DNA from: Bugulina stolonifera
Taxonomy: Eukaryota; Bryozoa; Gymnolaemata; Cheilostomatida; Bugulidae
Assembly (NCBI GenBank): GCA_935421135.1
Contig: OW285194.1
Coordinates: forward strand, 2,192,501 to 2,256,500
DNA: 64,000 bases
Direction of reading: 5' to 3'
Shown one piece after another: positions 34,532 through 43,810 of this stretch. The translations under genes and the position numbers were made by a program. Below the pieces are notes generated by a model. That model saw nothing but the letters and a program-made list of their open reading frames with translations. It had not been told where the DNA came from and made no database searches. Numbering within the stretch: the stretch's first letter is position 1; each line of letters opens with the position of its first letter.

Positions 34532-35338
34532 TGTAATGGTTTCTGTGATTTGGTGCGGTCGTCCTTGGACGACTATCGACCCAGAAATGAAGTGCCTATG
34601 AGTGGTAATAGGACTTCGCATTACATGAAAGATCGAGCGGTCTCAGTAGCCCAAATACTACCAAAGACGACCCATCTGATCTCAAGTCCGACCTTCAGAC
34701 TATACAGTGAAAGAGAGTAGTTCAACCTAGTAGGCGGTTCGCAAAGCGAATGACCTAGTAAAAGGAAGAGAAAGTCCCTGTATCAAGTATAGATGTGTCT
34801 TTATTGAAAGCCAAGCGTAGACTGAGACAATGAACAGTAAAACAGTGCCTTTTATATAGTATAAGGACTTCCGGCCGACGTGACGTCGGGAAAAGACGAC
34901 GTGTGGTCGTCCGGAAGTTGCGCAACAAGATGGCCGCCGGAAGCCCGACGGCCGACCCAAAATAGGTCGGGTTCTACAAAAGTTGCTTATAATGGTCCAA
35001 TTCATGTACAAAATGAATATCAATGGATTCTGAGAGGTCCGGCCTCTGTACATGGGTATAAAAGGCATAAAAATGGACTTAGTAACATTCATGTGACTAT
35101 GTACAACAACATATAGTAAGATACATGAATAAGGAAGGAGCGTAAACACATGGAGACATGTATATAGACGGTAATTAAGTACTTGAACATGCAATACAGT
35201 TAAAGGTAAGTATACGAGCACTAATTGTGAGAATGTTAGTGTCAGGTGAGTAGTGCTGTAACAACTACTAGGCACTTAGGGTACGGTGGAGCTTCGTCCG
35301 GGAGTTGGGGTCGTATACAAATGTCCTGTACCATCACA
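34532..35338 (-). repeat. 3' LTR of the RT-less element
   Basis: On the minus strand it runs TGTGATGG...CCATTACA. It contains a TATATAAAA box (about 34851-34858) and AATAAA (34800-34805) about 50 bp apart. Three noticed differences from the 5' LTR are T/C near 34851, C/T near 34913 and C/G near 35040. Confidence 0.9.
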
Positions 35339-36599
35339 TAGCCCCCCGATCCTTGGCACTATCTCTTCGAGTATGTCTAAGGATCTGCTCCGTGAGCCGT
35401 TGGTGGAGGGATATTTCGTCCTGTACGGCTTCCGTCTGCTGGACTATAGTAAGCCGGTCTCTAACATGTGAGTGAAGAAGTCTCTGCTGGAGTATGTGCA
35501 ATTTGTGCCTGAGGCGTCCGAGACGATTGTTTAAAGTGGCACACAATCGTTCTCTCTCCTTCTGGAATTCTGCTGTAGGTGTGCGTGATTCAAGAGTCTT
35601 CTTTGTGTTTTTAGTATCTGGAGGGCTGGTCGACAATGGGACGGCCTTGTCTGATCTGGTTCTAGCCTTAGGCGGCCGGGGCCGACGTTTGGGTATGTCG
35701 TAAGTATCAGTCCCTCTGTGGTCCAAGGCTGGAGGGTCCATACGAGTCTGTGATCGCTTTGGACTACCTAGTCGCTCCCAGGGCGACTTTCTTTTATTTG
35801 TTTTCTTTGGGGCAGGAGGAGGTGTCAGTCGCACCACTGCTGCTCTGGCTTCAGCTTCTGGAGGAGCTGGTATAGTGAAAGGTTTTGGTCCTACGTCTGC
35901 TGGGATACATGAGGGGTAAGCGACCCTCTTGTCGAGCTTCATCGCCTTGAGGAAAAGCTGGAACATGTGGGAATCCACTTCATACGGGATGGCTCCGTGG
36001 CCTGTCTGGCTTTGGTGCCGATAGACAGTCTCTGCATCACGGGCGCTGACTCCACAGGAACAGAAGAACTGGGTAAAGTGTTGGCGTGTGTGAGCCTTGA
36101 TGGTGTTCTCCGTCCCTTCTAGCTTACATAGTCGACAATAGGAGTTCCTTCCTTTACATCGGGCTGTCCGACGTATATCACTACTGGTCCGTGGAGAGAT
36201 CCAGCAAAGTTGAGACTGCGGCATAGGCGTCTCTGGGGAGGTCTCTATAAGAGAAAGTGTAGATACAAGAGGTTGATCATTTAGATTATCAATGTTTGCG
36301 TAGGCCGAGTCGTCTTCGTCACCCGACTCAGTCACATGGTGTACAATGTCATTAGAGTACATATGCATGTCCGAGGTCGTCCCGGAGGGGAGGTGGTGCA
36401 TGTCCGAGTCGGTTAGGACGGTATCGTCCCGAAGTACCGAAGATACTTCAGTATGACCCGACCCGACTGGCACGACCTCATCCCTCGAGGAGTTCCCGAG
36501 ATCAGCATATAAGTCGTCGTCGTCCAAAAGCAACAGTACCTCGTCCAAGTCTATTGGCTCACCTGGCAAGTCCATGAGTAGGCCGACCAGGGAGGGCAC
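35334..36599 (-). CDS. ORF3 of LTR element: two-finger zinc protein, unknown function
   Basis: 421 codons from a GTG at 36599; the first ATG (M-D-L-P-G-E-P) is at ~36575. The frame is open upstream to at least 36743 inside ORF2, in the -1 register, so it may be made by frameshifting. The N-terminus is strongly acidic (L-L-L-D-D-D-D-L). Around residues 140-195 two zinc-finger-like modules occur: C-R-L-C with H-T-R-Q-H, and C-S-C with H-Q-S-Q-T-G-H. Basic Pro/Lys/Arg-rich text follows (K-K-T-N-K-R-K-S), and a C-terminal helical Arg/Gln/Leu segment. The stop TGA lies within the LTR start TGTGATGG. It takes the place of RT-integrase, but no catalytic motif of those enzymes is visible. A nucleic-acid-binding role is inference. 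Confidence 0.65.
   Translation of the reverse strand: MPSLVGLLMDLPGEPIDLDEVLLLLDDDDLYADLGNSSRDEVVPVGSGHTEVSSVLRDDTVLTDSDMHHLPSGTTSDMHMYSNDIVHHVTESGDEDDSAYANIDNLNDQPLVSTLSLIETSPETPMPQSQLCWISPRTSSDIRRTARCKGRNSYCRLCKLEGTENTIKAHTRQHFTQFFCSCGVSARDAETVYRHQSQTGHGAIPYEVDSHMFQLFLKAMKLDKRVAYPSCIPADVGPKPFTIPAPPEAEARAAVVRLTPPPAPKKTNKRKSPWERLGSPKRSQTRMDPPALDHRGTDTYDIPKRRPRPPKARTRSDKAVPLSTSPPDTKNTKKTLESRTPTAEFQKERERLCATLNNRLGRLRHKLHILQQRLLHSHVRDRLTIVQQTEAVQDEISLHQRLTEQILRHTRRDSAKDRGAM
35339..35354 (-). promoter_or_regulatory. Polypurine tract
   Basis: Immediately upstream of the 3' LTR the minus strand reads AAGGATCGGGGGGCTA. It is purine-rich and in the expected place for plus-strand priming; it also encodes the last residues of ORF3. 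Confidence 0.6.
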
Positions 36600-38254
36600 C
36601 GTCCTTGTTGAGGAGTCTCGAATAGAGTGCTCTGTTGTCCGACTAGGTGTTGACTGAGTGGTGAAGGTGAAGGGTGGTGAAGGGTGAAGGTGGTGGTGGT
36701 GACGTGGTGAAGGTGAAGGTACTGGTGGGTTTGGGGTTTGGGGTTTGGGGTTTGGTGGTGGTGAAGGGTGGGGGATCCATCTGGATCCTGGCCTTTTATA
36801 GGTGTGGGGGCTGCCCTGGTTCTCCTTCTGGTGTGCGACGTTATGTCTGCAACAGCTGGCTTCTCACCATGTAGTAGGGCTACGTTGCGGCGGAAGTGCA
36901 CTTGTCTGACTCCGGTTGTTAGATCTATTTTGATCTCAAGGTTGTCTGGGTCACCGGATCTGTCTGTTGAATTGGGGAGTAAACACGGGCCTGGCCGTGT
37001 CGGCCTACGACAGGTAGTCGTCTGGGCAGCCCATTTGTGATGAATTCTTTCTAGTATAACCTCTGGGGGTCGGCCTCGCTTCCACCGGGCCTTCCTCCTG
37101 TATGATAGGGGTCTGTTCTCCCTAGTGTAGGGCGTTAGCATCCGGACGTAGGAGGGTCCACCTTTTGAACCTCTGCCCCAGTCGGGCGGCGGGAATATCG
37201 GGTGCTGGAAATAGTCGACAGCACCTTCCTCGAGGCGGTTTGCACCTTGTCTACGCTCTTGAATGCGCGGCTTTTTAGCCTGTCGGCCCTGGTCGTCTAC
37301 TTGCCTCTTTTTCTTCGCTGTTCCTCCCTCGGCTTCTAGCCCCCCTATCGGGTGGCCAGGACGTCGGCATTGTACTTCGACGCCATGCGGAGTTGTACTG
37401 GGCGGTAATGATCCTTTTCCTCCCTCGGCCCTGGATCCTCTGTGGGGGTGTCCTTGACGTCGGCATTGATCATCAACGTCGGGCGCAGGTGTACTAAGTG
37501 ATGAGCTTCCCGTTCCTCCCTCGGCCCTGGATCCTCTGTGGGGGTGTCCTTGACGTCGGCATTGATCATCAACGTCGGGCGCAGGTGTACTAGGTACTGA
37601 ATTATCCGTTCCTCCCTCGGCCCTGGATCCTCTGGTGGGGTGTCCTTGATGTCGGCATGAGTCATCGACGTCGGGCGGAGGCGTACTAGGCTTCATCTCA
37701 GGCATCGTCCTCAATGTATAAGGGCTTCCCGTTCTATTGACACACGGCCATTGATCTCGGCTGGTGTATACCTTAGCGGTATGGCAGTTTACAGAGCACT
37801 TGTGTTTAGTCAGGTAGGGCATCCCTAGGACGCCATCTTCTGGTATGGAGCCGATGAGGAACAGTTCTTGGCTAAAGGTATGACCGACTACCATAGGTAG
37901 CCTTACCATTCCCTCGAACCTGAGAGTCGAGCCGTCGGCCATCTTGCCATATGGCTGACTTACTGGTAGGACCTCTAGGTCGGGTCTCTGCAGCTTCTTC
38001 AGGATGCGGGGTGATATTAGGTTGGTCGTACAGCCCGTGTCCAAGAGTAGGGTTACATCTTGGCTACATAGTCGTCCTTGTATGTACAGGCTAGGTACAT
38101 GCGGCTTCACATACGTCACTTGAGTCACTGTTTTAGAAGGGGGGTCGGCCTTGCCGACCGGATACTTGGGACGGTCTTCCGAGATGGAAATGTGAGAGGT
38201 GCGAGGAACTTGTAGGGCCCGAGTGCCAGCCTCTACTGTCTCGGGCCGGAGCCT
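36551..38254 (-). CDS. ORF2 of LTR element: aspartyl protease with proline-rich repeats
   Basis: Reached from gag by -1 frameshifting at 38254-38260; the frame has no ATG near its start. The protease core has the catalytic D-T-G-C-T-T-N-L-I-S, a M-A-D-G-S-T flap-like segment and a V-L-G-M-P-Y-L segment, as in retropepsins. Next come four ~38-residue repeats (P-D-V-D-D-Q-C-R-R-Q-G-H-P, about 37340-37690), then basic text and a His/Pro/Thr-rich tail. Retropepsins cleave Gag polyproteins. No Y-x-D-D or RNase H/integrase residues follow. The TAG/TGA end overlaps ORF3. Confidence 0.8.
   Translation of the reverse strand, partial: RLRPETVEAGTRALQVPRTSHISISEDRPKYPVGKADPPSKTVTQVTYVKPHVPSLYIQGRLCSQDVTLLLDTGCTTNLISPRILKKLQRPDLEVLPVSQPYGKMADGSTLRFEGMVRLPMVVGHTFSQELFLIGSIPEDGVLGMPYLTKHKCSVNCHTAKVYTSRDQWPCVNRTGSPYTLRTMPEMKPSTPPPDVDDSCRHQGHPTRGSRAEGGTDNSVPSTPAPDVDDQCRRQGHPHRGSRAEGGTGSSSLSTPAPDVDDQCRRQGHPHRGSRAEGGKGSLPPSTTPHGVEVQCRRPGHPIGGLEAEGGTAKKKRQVDDQGRQAKKPRIQERRQGANRLEEGAVDYFQHPIFPPPDWGRGSKGGPSYVRMLTPYTRENRPLSYRRKARWKRGRPPEVILERIHHKWAAQTTTCRRPTRPGPCLLPNSTDRSGDPDNLEIKIDLTTGVRQVHFRRNVALLHGEKPAVADITSHTRRRTRAAPTPIKGQDPDGSPTLHHHQTPNPKPQTHQYLHLHHVTTTTFTLHHPSPSPLSQHLVGQQSTLFETPQQGRCPPWSAYSWTCQVSQ
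36743..36749 (-). promoter_or_regulatory. Candidate second -1 slippery heptamer, CCCAAAC
   Basis: In ORF2 register the codons read ACC CCA AAC, giving C CCA AAC. After a -1 slip the new frame is open without a stop into ORF3. It lies in a CCCCAAA repeat, so the match may be fortuitous; I did not identify a strong downstream stem. Confidence 0.35.
37340..37690. repeat. ~114-bp coding tandem repeat within ORF2
   Basis: Four copies of the block containing CCTCCCTCGGCCCTGGATCC and GTGTCCTTGACGTCGGCATT; the middle two are nearly identical. Confidence 0.8.
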
Positions 38255-38260
38255 TTTCCC
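38216..38260 (-). promoter_or_regulatory. -1 programmed ribosomal frameshift signal between gag and protease
   Basis: Near the end of gag the heptamer G GGA AAA (38260-38254) sits in zero-frame register. After a 6-nt spacer a perfect 8-bp stem follows: GGCCCGAG (38247-38240) pairs with CTCGGGCC (38223-38216), with a 16-nt loop that contains the gag stop TAG. Slipping by -1 at the heptamer enters ORF2 directly (A-GG CTC CGG CCC GAG ACA GTA). Heptamer, spacer and stem all match the established retroviral rule. Confidence 0.8.
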
Positions 38261-39093
38261 GACTCGGGTACTGGCGGCTCAGGATATGTGGGGGGAGTGT
38301 TCCCATTGGTCCGTTGAGGAGGGGGACCAGGCTTTTTGCTGGTCTGCCAGGAGGGTCTGTTCCGAGGTCCTGGCGCTCTGGGGGCGTCTAGTAGTCCTCG
38401 AAGTCGTCTGACTTCTTGGCTGAGTGTCTGGATGGCCTCTTTCAGGTCGTTGATCCAGGTCAGGTCGGAGCCCACTGTATTTATTTGGAGTGTTTCCGGC
38501 TCGGGTTCTGTGACTGCCCTGATTTGGTGTGCTTTACTTCCACGGGAAGGTCCCTTGACGAGCAGGAAGTCATTTCCGGCTCGGACGGCCGAGTCCACGT
38601 CTCTGGGGTTTATTGCCAAGAGGTGTCTCTGTAGGTGTCCGTCCTCAAGAGAGTTACTGAAGTTTTCCACAGCCAATACCCGGCGGTGCGCTTCGGGTAG
38701 TTCCTGGAAAGCCACATGTACAAGTTTCTTGACTAAGGTGGCATGTTCTTGTAATGACATGCCGGGATCTTTCCGCAGCTGTATGAGCTGGAGTCTAGCT
38801 TCTTTATCAGTTAACCCGTATCGGGCGCGTAGAGCTTCGAAGATCCCTTCTGAGGTGCCGGGTCGGCCACATTCTTGTGCCGGTCCCTTGAGGGCCTCTC
38901 TTAGGTGAAGGTACATGGCTGCCGGGCTCCAGTCGTTTGCCTCGGCTATGGTCAGGAACTGTTCTATAAAGAACTCGACGTCTCCTTGTCCGTCGAACTG
39001 TGGTGTCTTGAAAGAGGGTTGAGGCGGCTGAGGTCGAGCTACTTCTATGTACTGTCCGATTACCTCTACTAGCCTGTCTATATCGCTAGCCAT
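38233..39093 (-). CDS. Gag-like protein of LTR element
   Basis: 287 codons from ATG at 39091-39093 to TAG. Residues ~30-180 look like a Ty3/gypsy-type capsid: F-D-G-Q-G-D-V-E-F-F-I-E-Q-F near residue 33, W-S-P-A-A-M-Y-L-H-L-R-E-A-L-K-G near 55, a central L-R-x-R-Y-G-L-T-D-K, then L-R-K-D-P-G-M-S-L-Q-E and a helical end. A Pro/Arg-rich tail follows. I see no C-C-H-C zinc knuckle. Gag assembles the particle that packages element RNA. The intact frame agrees with the young LTRs. The stop codon sits in the loop of the frameshift stem. Confidence 0.8.
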   Translation of the reverse strand: MASDIDRLVEVIGQYIEVARPQPPQPSFKTPQFDGQGDVEFFIEQFLTIAEANDWSPAAMYLHLREALKGPAQECGRPGTSEGIFEALRARYGLTDKEARLQLIQLRKDPGMSLQEHATLVKKLVHVAFQELPEAHRRVLAVENFSNSLEDGHLQRHLLAINPRDVDSAVRAGNDFLLVKGPSRGSKAHQIRAVTEPEPETLQINTVGSDLTWINDLKEAIQTLSQEVRRLRGLLDAPRAPGPRNRPSWQTSKKPGPPPQRTNGNTPPTYPEPPVPESGKGSGPRQ

Positions 39094-39461
39094 TGCTGAG
39101 TATAGATGGAGCCTCTTTGGTGAAGGGGACGTGTCGTCCTCGGTTTGATGTCTGTAGGGTGTCGGGTAGTTAGTTAACTACCGTAGTTTGTTAGGCCGGG
39201 TCGGCCTGATGGTCGTACTGAGTACCGTCAATCTATTCTGGATCCGAGGTCGGTCTTTGATTGAAGATCCGGCGTAGGTCGGGCTACATCTAGCGGAACC
39301 ACGAGAATTATGGGTGCACTTTAGCGTTTGTCACCTTCTCGTATCCAAGGTTCCCGGGTCCGAGTCCTAAATCGCCGTAGAAGTATTGAAGAATGAGGTC
39401 GGTCGGTCACCCGAGGCCGAGGTCACCTTCCTTCTCTTCGTATCGTAAGAGTACGACCTTA

Positions 39462-39481
39462 GAATCCCACTGCTGCCACCA
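39462..39481 (-). promoter_or_regulatory. Primer-binding site, tRNA-Leu type
   Basis: One base inside the 5' LTR the minus strand reads TGGTGGCAGCAGTGGGATTC. Its complement ends in CCACCA and, from memory, agrees with the 3' end of animal tRNA-Leu (UAG/AAG) except at one base. This position and length are typical for minus-strand priming. Confidence 0.7.
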
Positions 39482-39482
39482 A

Positions 39483-40289
39483 TGTAATGGTTTCTGTGAT
39501 TTGGTGCGGTCGTCCTTGGACGACTATCGACCCAGAAATGAAGTGCCTATGAGTGGTAATAGGACTTCGCATTACATGAAAGATCGAGCGGTCTCAGTAG
39601 CCCAAATACTACCAAAGACGACCCATCTGATCTCAAGTCCGACCTTCAGACTATACAGTGAAAGAGAGTAGTTCAACCTAGTAGGCGGTTCGCAAAGCGA
39701 ATGACCTAGTAAAAGGAAGAGAAAGTCCCTGTATCAAGTATAGATGTGTCTTTATTGAAAGCCAAGCGTAGACTGAGACAATGAACAGTAAAACAGTGCC
39801 CTTTATATAGTATAAGGACTTCCGGCCGACGTGACGTCGGGAAAAGACGACGTGTGGTCGTCTGGAAGTTGCGCAACAAGATGGCCGCCGGAAGCCCGAC
39901 GGCCGACCCAAAATAGGTCGGGTTCTACAAAAGTTGCTTATAATGGTCCAATTCATGTACAAAATGAATATCAATGGATTCTGAGAGGTCGGGCCTCTGT
40001 ACATGGGTATAAAAGGCATAAAAATGGACTTAGTAACATTCATGTGACTATGTACAACAACATATAGTAAGATACATGAATAAGGAAGGAGCGTAAACAC
40101 ATGGAGACATGTATATAGACGGTAATTAAGTACTTGAACATGCAATACAGTTAAAGGTAAGTATACGAGCACTAATTGTGAGAATGTTAGTGTCAGGTGA
40201 GTAGTGCTGTAACAACTACTAGGCACTTAGGGTACGGTGGAGCTTCGTCCGGGAGTTGGGGTCGTATACAAATGTCCTGTACCATCACA
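39483..40289 (-). repeat. 5' LTR of the RT-less element
   Basis: 807 bp. The minus-strand TATATAAAG box is at ~39801-39808, and AATAAA at 39751-39756 lies ~50 bp downstream, so R is short. Ends TGTGATGG / CCATTACA form an imperfect inverted repeat. Confidence 0.9.
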
Positions 40290-40293
40290 ATAT

Positions 40294-40446
40294 TATCATG
40301 AGATTGTGCCAACTAAATGTCATAATGTAATGCTTGTCATAGGCTTGAATCAATCAGTTCTAGTTTCATTTGACCTAGTTCACTGCATACTGCATAAGGA
40401 AACCTTAGTGTTGATGTGGGCTACTTGTATAAGGAGACCACACTGA
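40294..40446 (+). pseudogene. Right half of the open frame split by the LTR element
   Basis: Continues the frame of 34394-34531 after removal of the element: Y-H-E-I-V-P-T-K-C-H-N-V-M-L-V-I-G-L-N-Q and so on to a TGA. No homologue is recognised. Confidence 0.35.
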
Positions 40447-41187
40447 TACTAATACTGTAGATACTCTCCTGATCACCCTGTAGAAACGAAGACAGCGCTG
40501 ACTCCTGCTAAGTAAGTATAATCTATGCAATGTACCTCCTTTGTAAATACATGTACATGTACACATTACAAGGTACTGTAATGTTTTGCTGGGTCCTACA
40601 AGTATGTGCAGATCCATATTAGTATTTACTGACAGTAATTGATCAAGTACATTGTAGATGGTATATTATATTTATCCTATATTATAACAAACATTATGAT
40701 ATTCAAAGGTCCATCATGTTCTCTGTGCTTGTGTAGTATTAGAAGTATTGTAATACTTAGAGTTATGTTATTGTTAAAAGTGAAGAACCTCCATAACCTT
40801 GTTGGCCTAAGTTGCTGCCATAGGGTACCCCAGCTGTACCCAGTGCACCAGTACTAGTTCCAAGTACCTCGAATCCATTATTAGTATAAATAAGATAATA
40901 TACATGTACATATATGTGACCTCTCATGTGAAAACTAACCTGAATGACCTTCTTAGCATTGTTAGTTATTAGTACCATCAGTAGGGAGAACTTCCTCTCT
41001 ATTAGATACACTTCAGATCTAACAGTTACATGTACGCTGTATGACAACTAGTAAAATAGTATTGTTTAGGATACTGGAAACATGTTTAAGATCCCATAAA
41101 AGGCCATTATGAGAAAATTGCAATTGAAGTTTGGGAAAACTGTATAATTGTATATATAACATGATTCGTAAAAAATATTGCTGTAAT
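40447..41187. other. Stretch without recognised gene
   Basis: AT-rich with ACATGTA words; no exon or repeat boundary was found. Confidence 0.4.
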
Positions 41188-42233
41188 CAGTGTTCAAAGT
41201 GTGGTAATACACATGTTCCCACCTCAATTTTAGTGGTTATGCCAGCGTGCACCCTCATAATTAATTTACCAGTTTTTGATCCTGTGTGTATGCTATTCTG
41301 ATAGCATAATGATAGAGCACTTGCTTTTCATTTACAGGGACATGGATTCAACTCCCACCAAAGCACAATCTTTTTTCATTAGTAATTTACTTCTTTGTTG
41401 GCTACTGTATGATTAAGATATTACTTATATGTGAAATTGGATTACTACACATATTTTTAATAATTCTATATAATACATATACATGTACATATAAGTCCAA
41501 AACTATAACAACTTTTAAAATGACATTCCAACCAGATACCAGAAGGGCTAAAATGATAATGAGGATCTTTTTATAGAGAGATATATTAAGTTATAATAAT
41601 TGTATAATCTAATCTAAAGAATCTAAAGCTGCAAGCAAATTTGATCTTTTAGAAAGCCTGAACTGTTTCAGTACTAATTGAGACATGAGTGAATTAATAA
41701 ACAAGCAAAGAAGTGTGTTAGATCAAATAGCAAACCTCCTAAAACCCCATATACATGTATATGGTACCGTGGCCATTATGCAATGGGGTGCCTTGTATGC
41801 AGTATAATTACACGTATGTATCAGTGTACATCTACTGTTCCTTTTGATGGTTGCTGAGCTGGTGTGGCGGTAATGTGTAATGTTTTAAATAGGTTCATTC
41901 ATTATTACCATCAATACTGCAGCAATAAATAGCATGATGGACACCTATCACACTACATGTAAATGGACATGTAGGTATTGAAAATATAATATGTGGAATA
42001 GTGCACATGTGATTGACCCTGTGTTAGTAATGAGTGTACCAACCATGGACACACAGTAGGCTATTGGTTATAGTTGGAAGTTGTCCTCCCTTGTTTTGTT
42101 TTGCTAAAATTAGGAAAAACAACTTCTAATTATGATCAATAGCCTATGGAGTGACTGTGGTACCAACCAATAGGGGATGCCCTAAGGTTGCAGGCACTGT
42201 GCACCCGCTTCATTTGTTCCACTTTGAACACTG
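41188..42233. mobile_element. hAT-type non-autonomous element
   Basis: Termini CAGTGTTCAAAGTG and CACTTTGAACACTG are inverted, flanked by GCTGTAAT (41180-41187) and ATTGTAAT (42234-42241), an 8-bp duplication with two mismatches. Inside are a tRNA-like segment (41285-41370), a diverged piece of the foldback family (41735-41885) and a hairpin around 42050-42150. There is no transposase. Confidence 0.65.
41285..41370 (+). repeat. tRNA-like segment (degenerate or SINE head)
   Basis: GATAGCATAATGATAGAGCA resembles an A-box region and GGATTCAACTCCCACC a B box/T-arm, in the spacing of a tRNA. The stems do not close well, so a functional tRNA is unlikely. Confidence 0.4.
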
Positions 42234-42282
42234 ATTGTAATTTTTTTGTGTGTAGATAAGCAGGTTCACAGCGTGAATAGAG

Positions 42283-43039
42283 TGTAATGGTAGTATGTAC
42301 ATGTATCTCACATTAAGTATTCAGTAATCTCTAGTAGTACATCCTGTCTTGTCTTGTCTTGCTTTAATCCGTCCTCCCGATACCTGACCTAACCTTGGTT
42401 CTCACTCAACCGCTATTCCTATCACCACACCGAGAGTGGTCTATTAGCTCCTCCTAATTACACGGTTGTACTGAGTGGATTGTAGATTGCGTGTACTTAT
42501 AGTGCCGGCCAGTGGGTCCGAGTGTTCTAGTGTGATTGTTGAGGCAACGTATGGTGTCCAATCCTGTTCTAGCACTCTGACTGTCAGGTCTTCCTCATTA
42601 CATAAAAACTGAAGCACTATTGTGTGATGGATTATTGATGTGAGATGCAGATACGACCCATAGGGACTGAGTTATTGCCTGGTGTGTATGAGAGCATGTT
42701 CTTACTTGGTAAACAGTTTAGGCGTCTAAGTAAATTGACATGTACAATAATATGGAGGAAAAAAGTACGATAACTGACCTCATGGATTGGTCATAGCCAA
42801 AAAATTCATATAAGAATGTACTGTACTTCGCATAATAAATTGATTGTAACTATTTAGAGGGACCTCGGTCCTGTATAACCATGCACAAAGGTAAGTTTAG
42901 CAACACGTAGTTGACTAATTGCAATCAGTTACAATGCACAACACAATATAATTATAATATAGCACGGGTCATGAGAATAGAGTGCAAGTAAATGTAAACG
43001 TGTGTCGGTCCTTGATATAGAAATGTCTGCCTCACCACA
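42283..43039 (-). mobile_element. Solo LTR, family D
   Basis: It begins TGTAATGG and ends GCCTCACCACA, followed by ATAC. It shares with the LTR at 46456-49023 the words CGGTCCTG, GTACTGCCTCACCACA-type ends and the internal order. 757 bp. The left flank does not match ATAC. Confidence 0.6.
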
Positions 43040-43215
43040 ATACTCCCCTTTGTTAATATACATTTACACATATACATGTACATGTACAATGTATATACCA
43101 ACTGTATGTGCGTTCACATTTGTGAATTTGTAAGTTGACCCATCATACATTGGTGAAATATAATAGGCCTAGGCCAGAATCTTTTTATGAATACTAATAT
43201 GCTATTTCTTTCCAG

Positions 43216-43670
43216 CCATGGATGATAAAAGAAATAGACCATCCAACATGAATGCTAAAACTGACTTACAAGTAACTGGTCAGATTGCTAACAATATAGC
43301 TATCTTGATGAGGAGTTGTTTAGCAGAAGGACACCCCAATGGTCAAAGAGACTTCAGCACAGAACTAACTGATATAACTAACTGTCAAATGGAATTCTCA
43401 GCATTAAAGAAGAACACAAAGAGAAGCCATCCATGTGCAAACCATCGATATCATGACGAAATTCTCCGCTACATAACTTTTATCCAGCAAATTAGAAATG
43501 ACATCCACCATAACCTGCCCCTTCAATTCAGACATAATTTACATATAGATAAAAAAGAATGTAGAAAAAGAAGAAAGGCACAAGAAGCTGTGTTTAAATA
43601 TTCCTACGGAAAGGTTGTGGACTATTTTATCAAAAATCTAACTGACTACTGGGAGAGACCACCTAAAGAG
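43216..43670 (+). CDS. Gene Y, first coding exon (helical N-terminal domain)
   Basis: Acceptor TTTCTTTCCAG is followed by CCATGG, a good start context; the ATG is at 43218. The acceptor just upstream implies a non-coding first exon further left. The frame encodes 151 residues: polar N-terminus, then predicted helices (I-A-N-N-I-A-I-L-M-R-S, Y-I-T-F-I-Q-Q-I-R-N-D-I-H) and a basic stretch K-K-E-C-R-K-R-R-K-A. It ends P-P-K-E at donor GAG|GTAACA, phase 0. No family is recognised. The next exon lies 7 kb away, because the intron has collected an hAT element, a split LTR and a MITE. Confidence 0.6.
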
Positions 43671-43810
43671 GTAACAAAGTATGATACTTAGTTTTTGTTG
43701 CTGCTTCTAATTAGGCCCTATCACGAATAGAATGTTAAGTTAGTCTTGTCACTGATACCGTACATGTAGCTTCATAACCCTGGTGAATTAGAGGTGAAAA
43801 TTTTTACTTT

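Larger units (their letters stand above)
34532..40289 (-). mobile_element. Young LTR retrotransposon-like element lacking reverse transcriptase
   Basis: Two 807-bp LTRs (34532-35338 and 39483-40289) flank 4.1 kb. The LTRs differ at three positions that I noticed. The target duplication is ATAT on both sides (34528-34531, 40290-40293). The minus strand carries gag, then an aspartyl protease ORF in the -1 frame, then a zinc-finger ORF again in the -1 frame. A primer-binding site and purine tract are in the correct places. No RT, RNase H or integrase motif appears in any frame of the internal region, so it must use enzymes in trans if it moves. The layout recalls non-autonomous gag-only elements (TR-GAG type), but with protease and an extra ORF. 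Confidence 0.85.

Noticed and set aside
34727..35275. 182-codon minus-strand frame in each LTR (also 39678-40226)
   Set aside because: It lies entirely within the LTRs, spans the TATA and poly(A) signals and shows no protein family.
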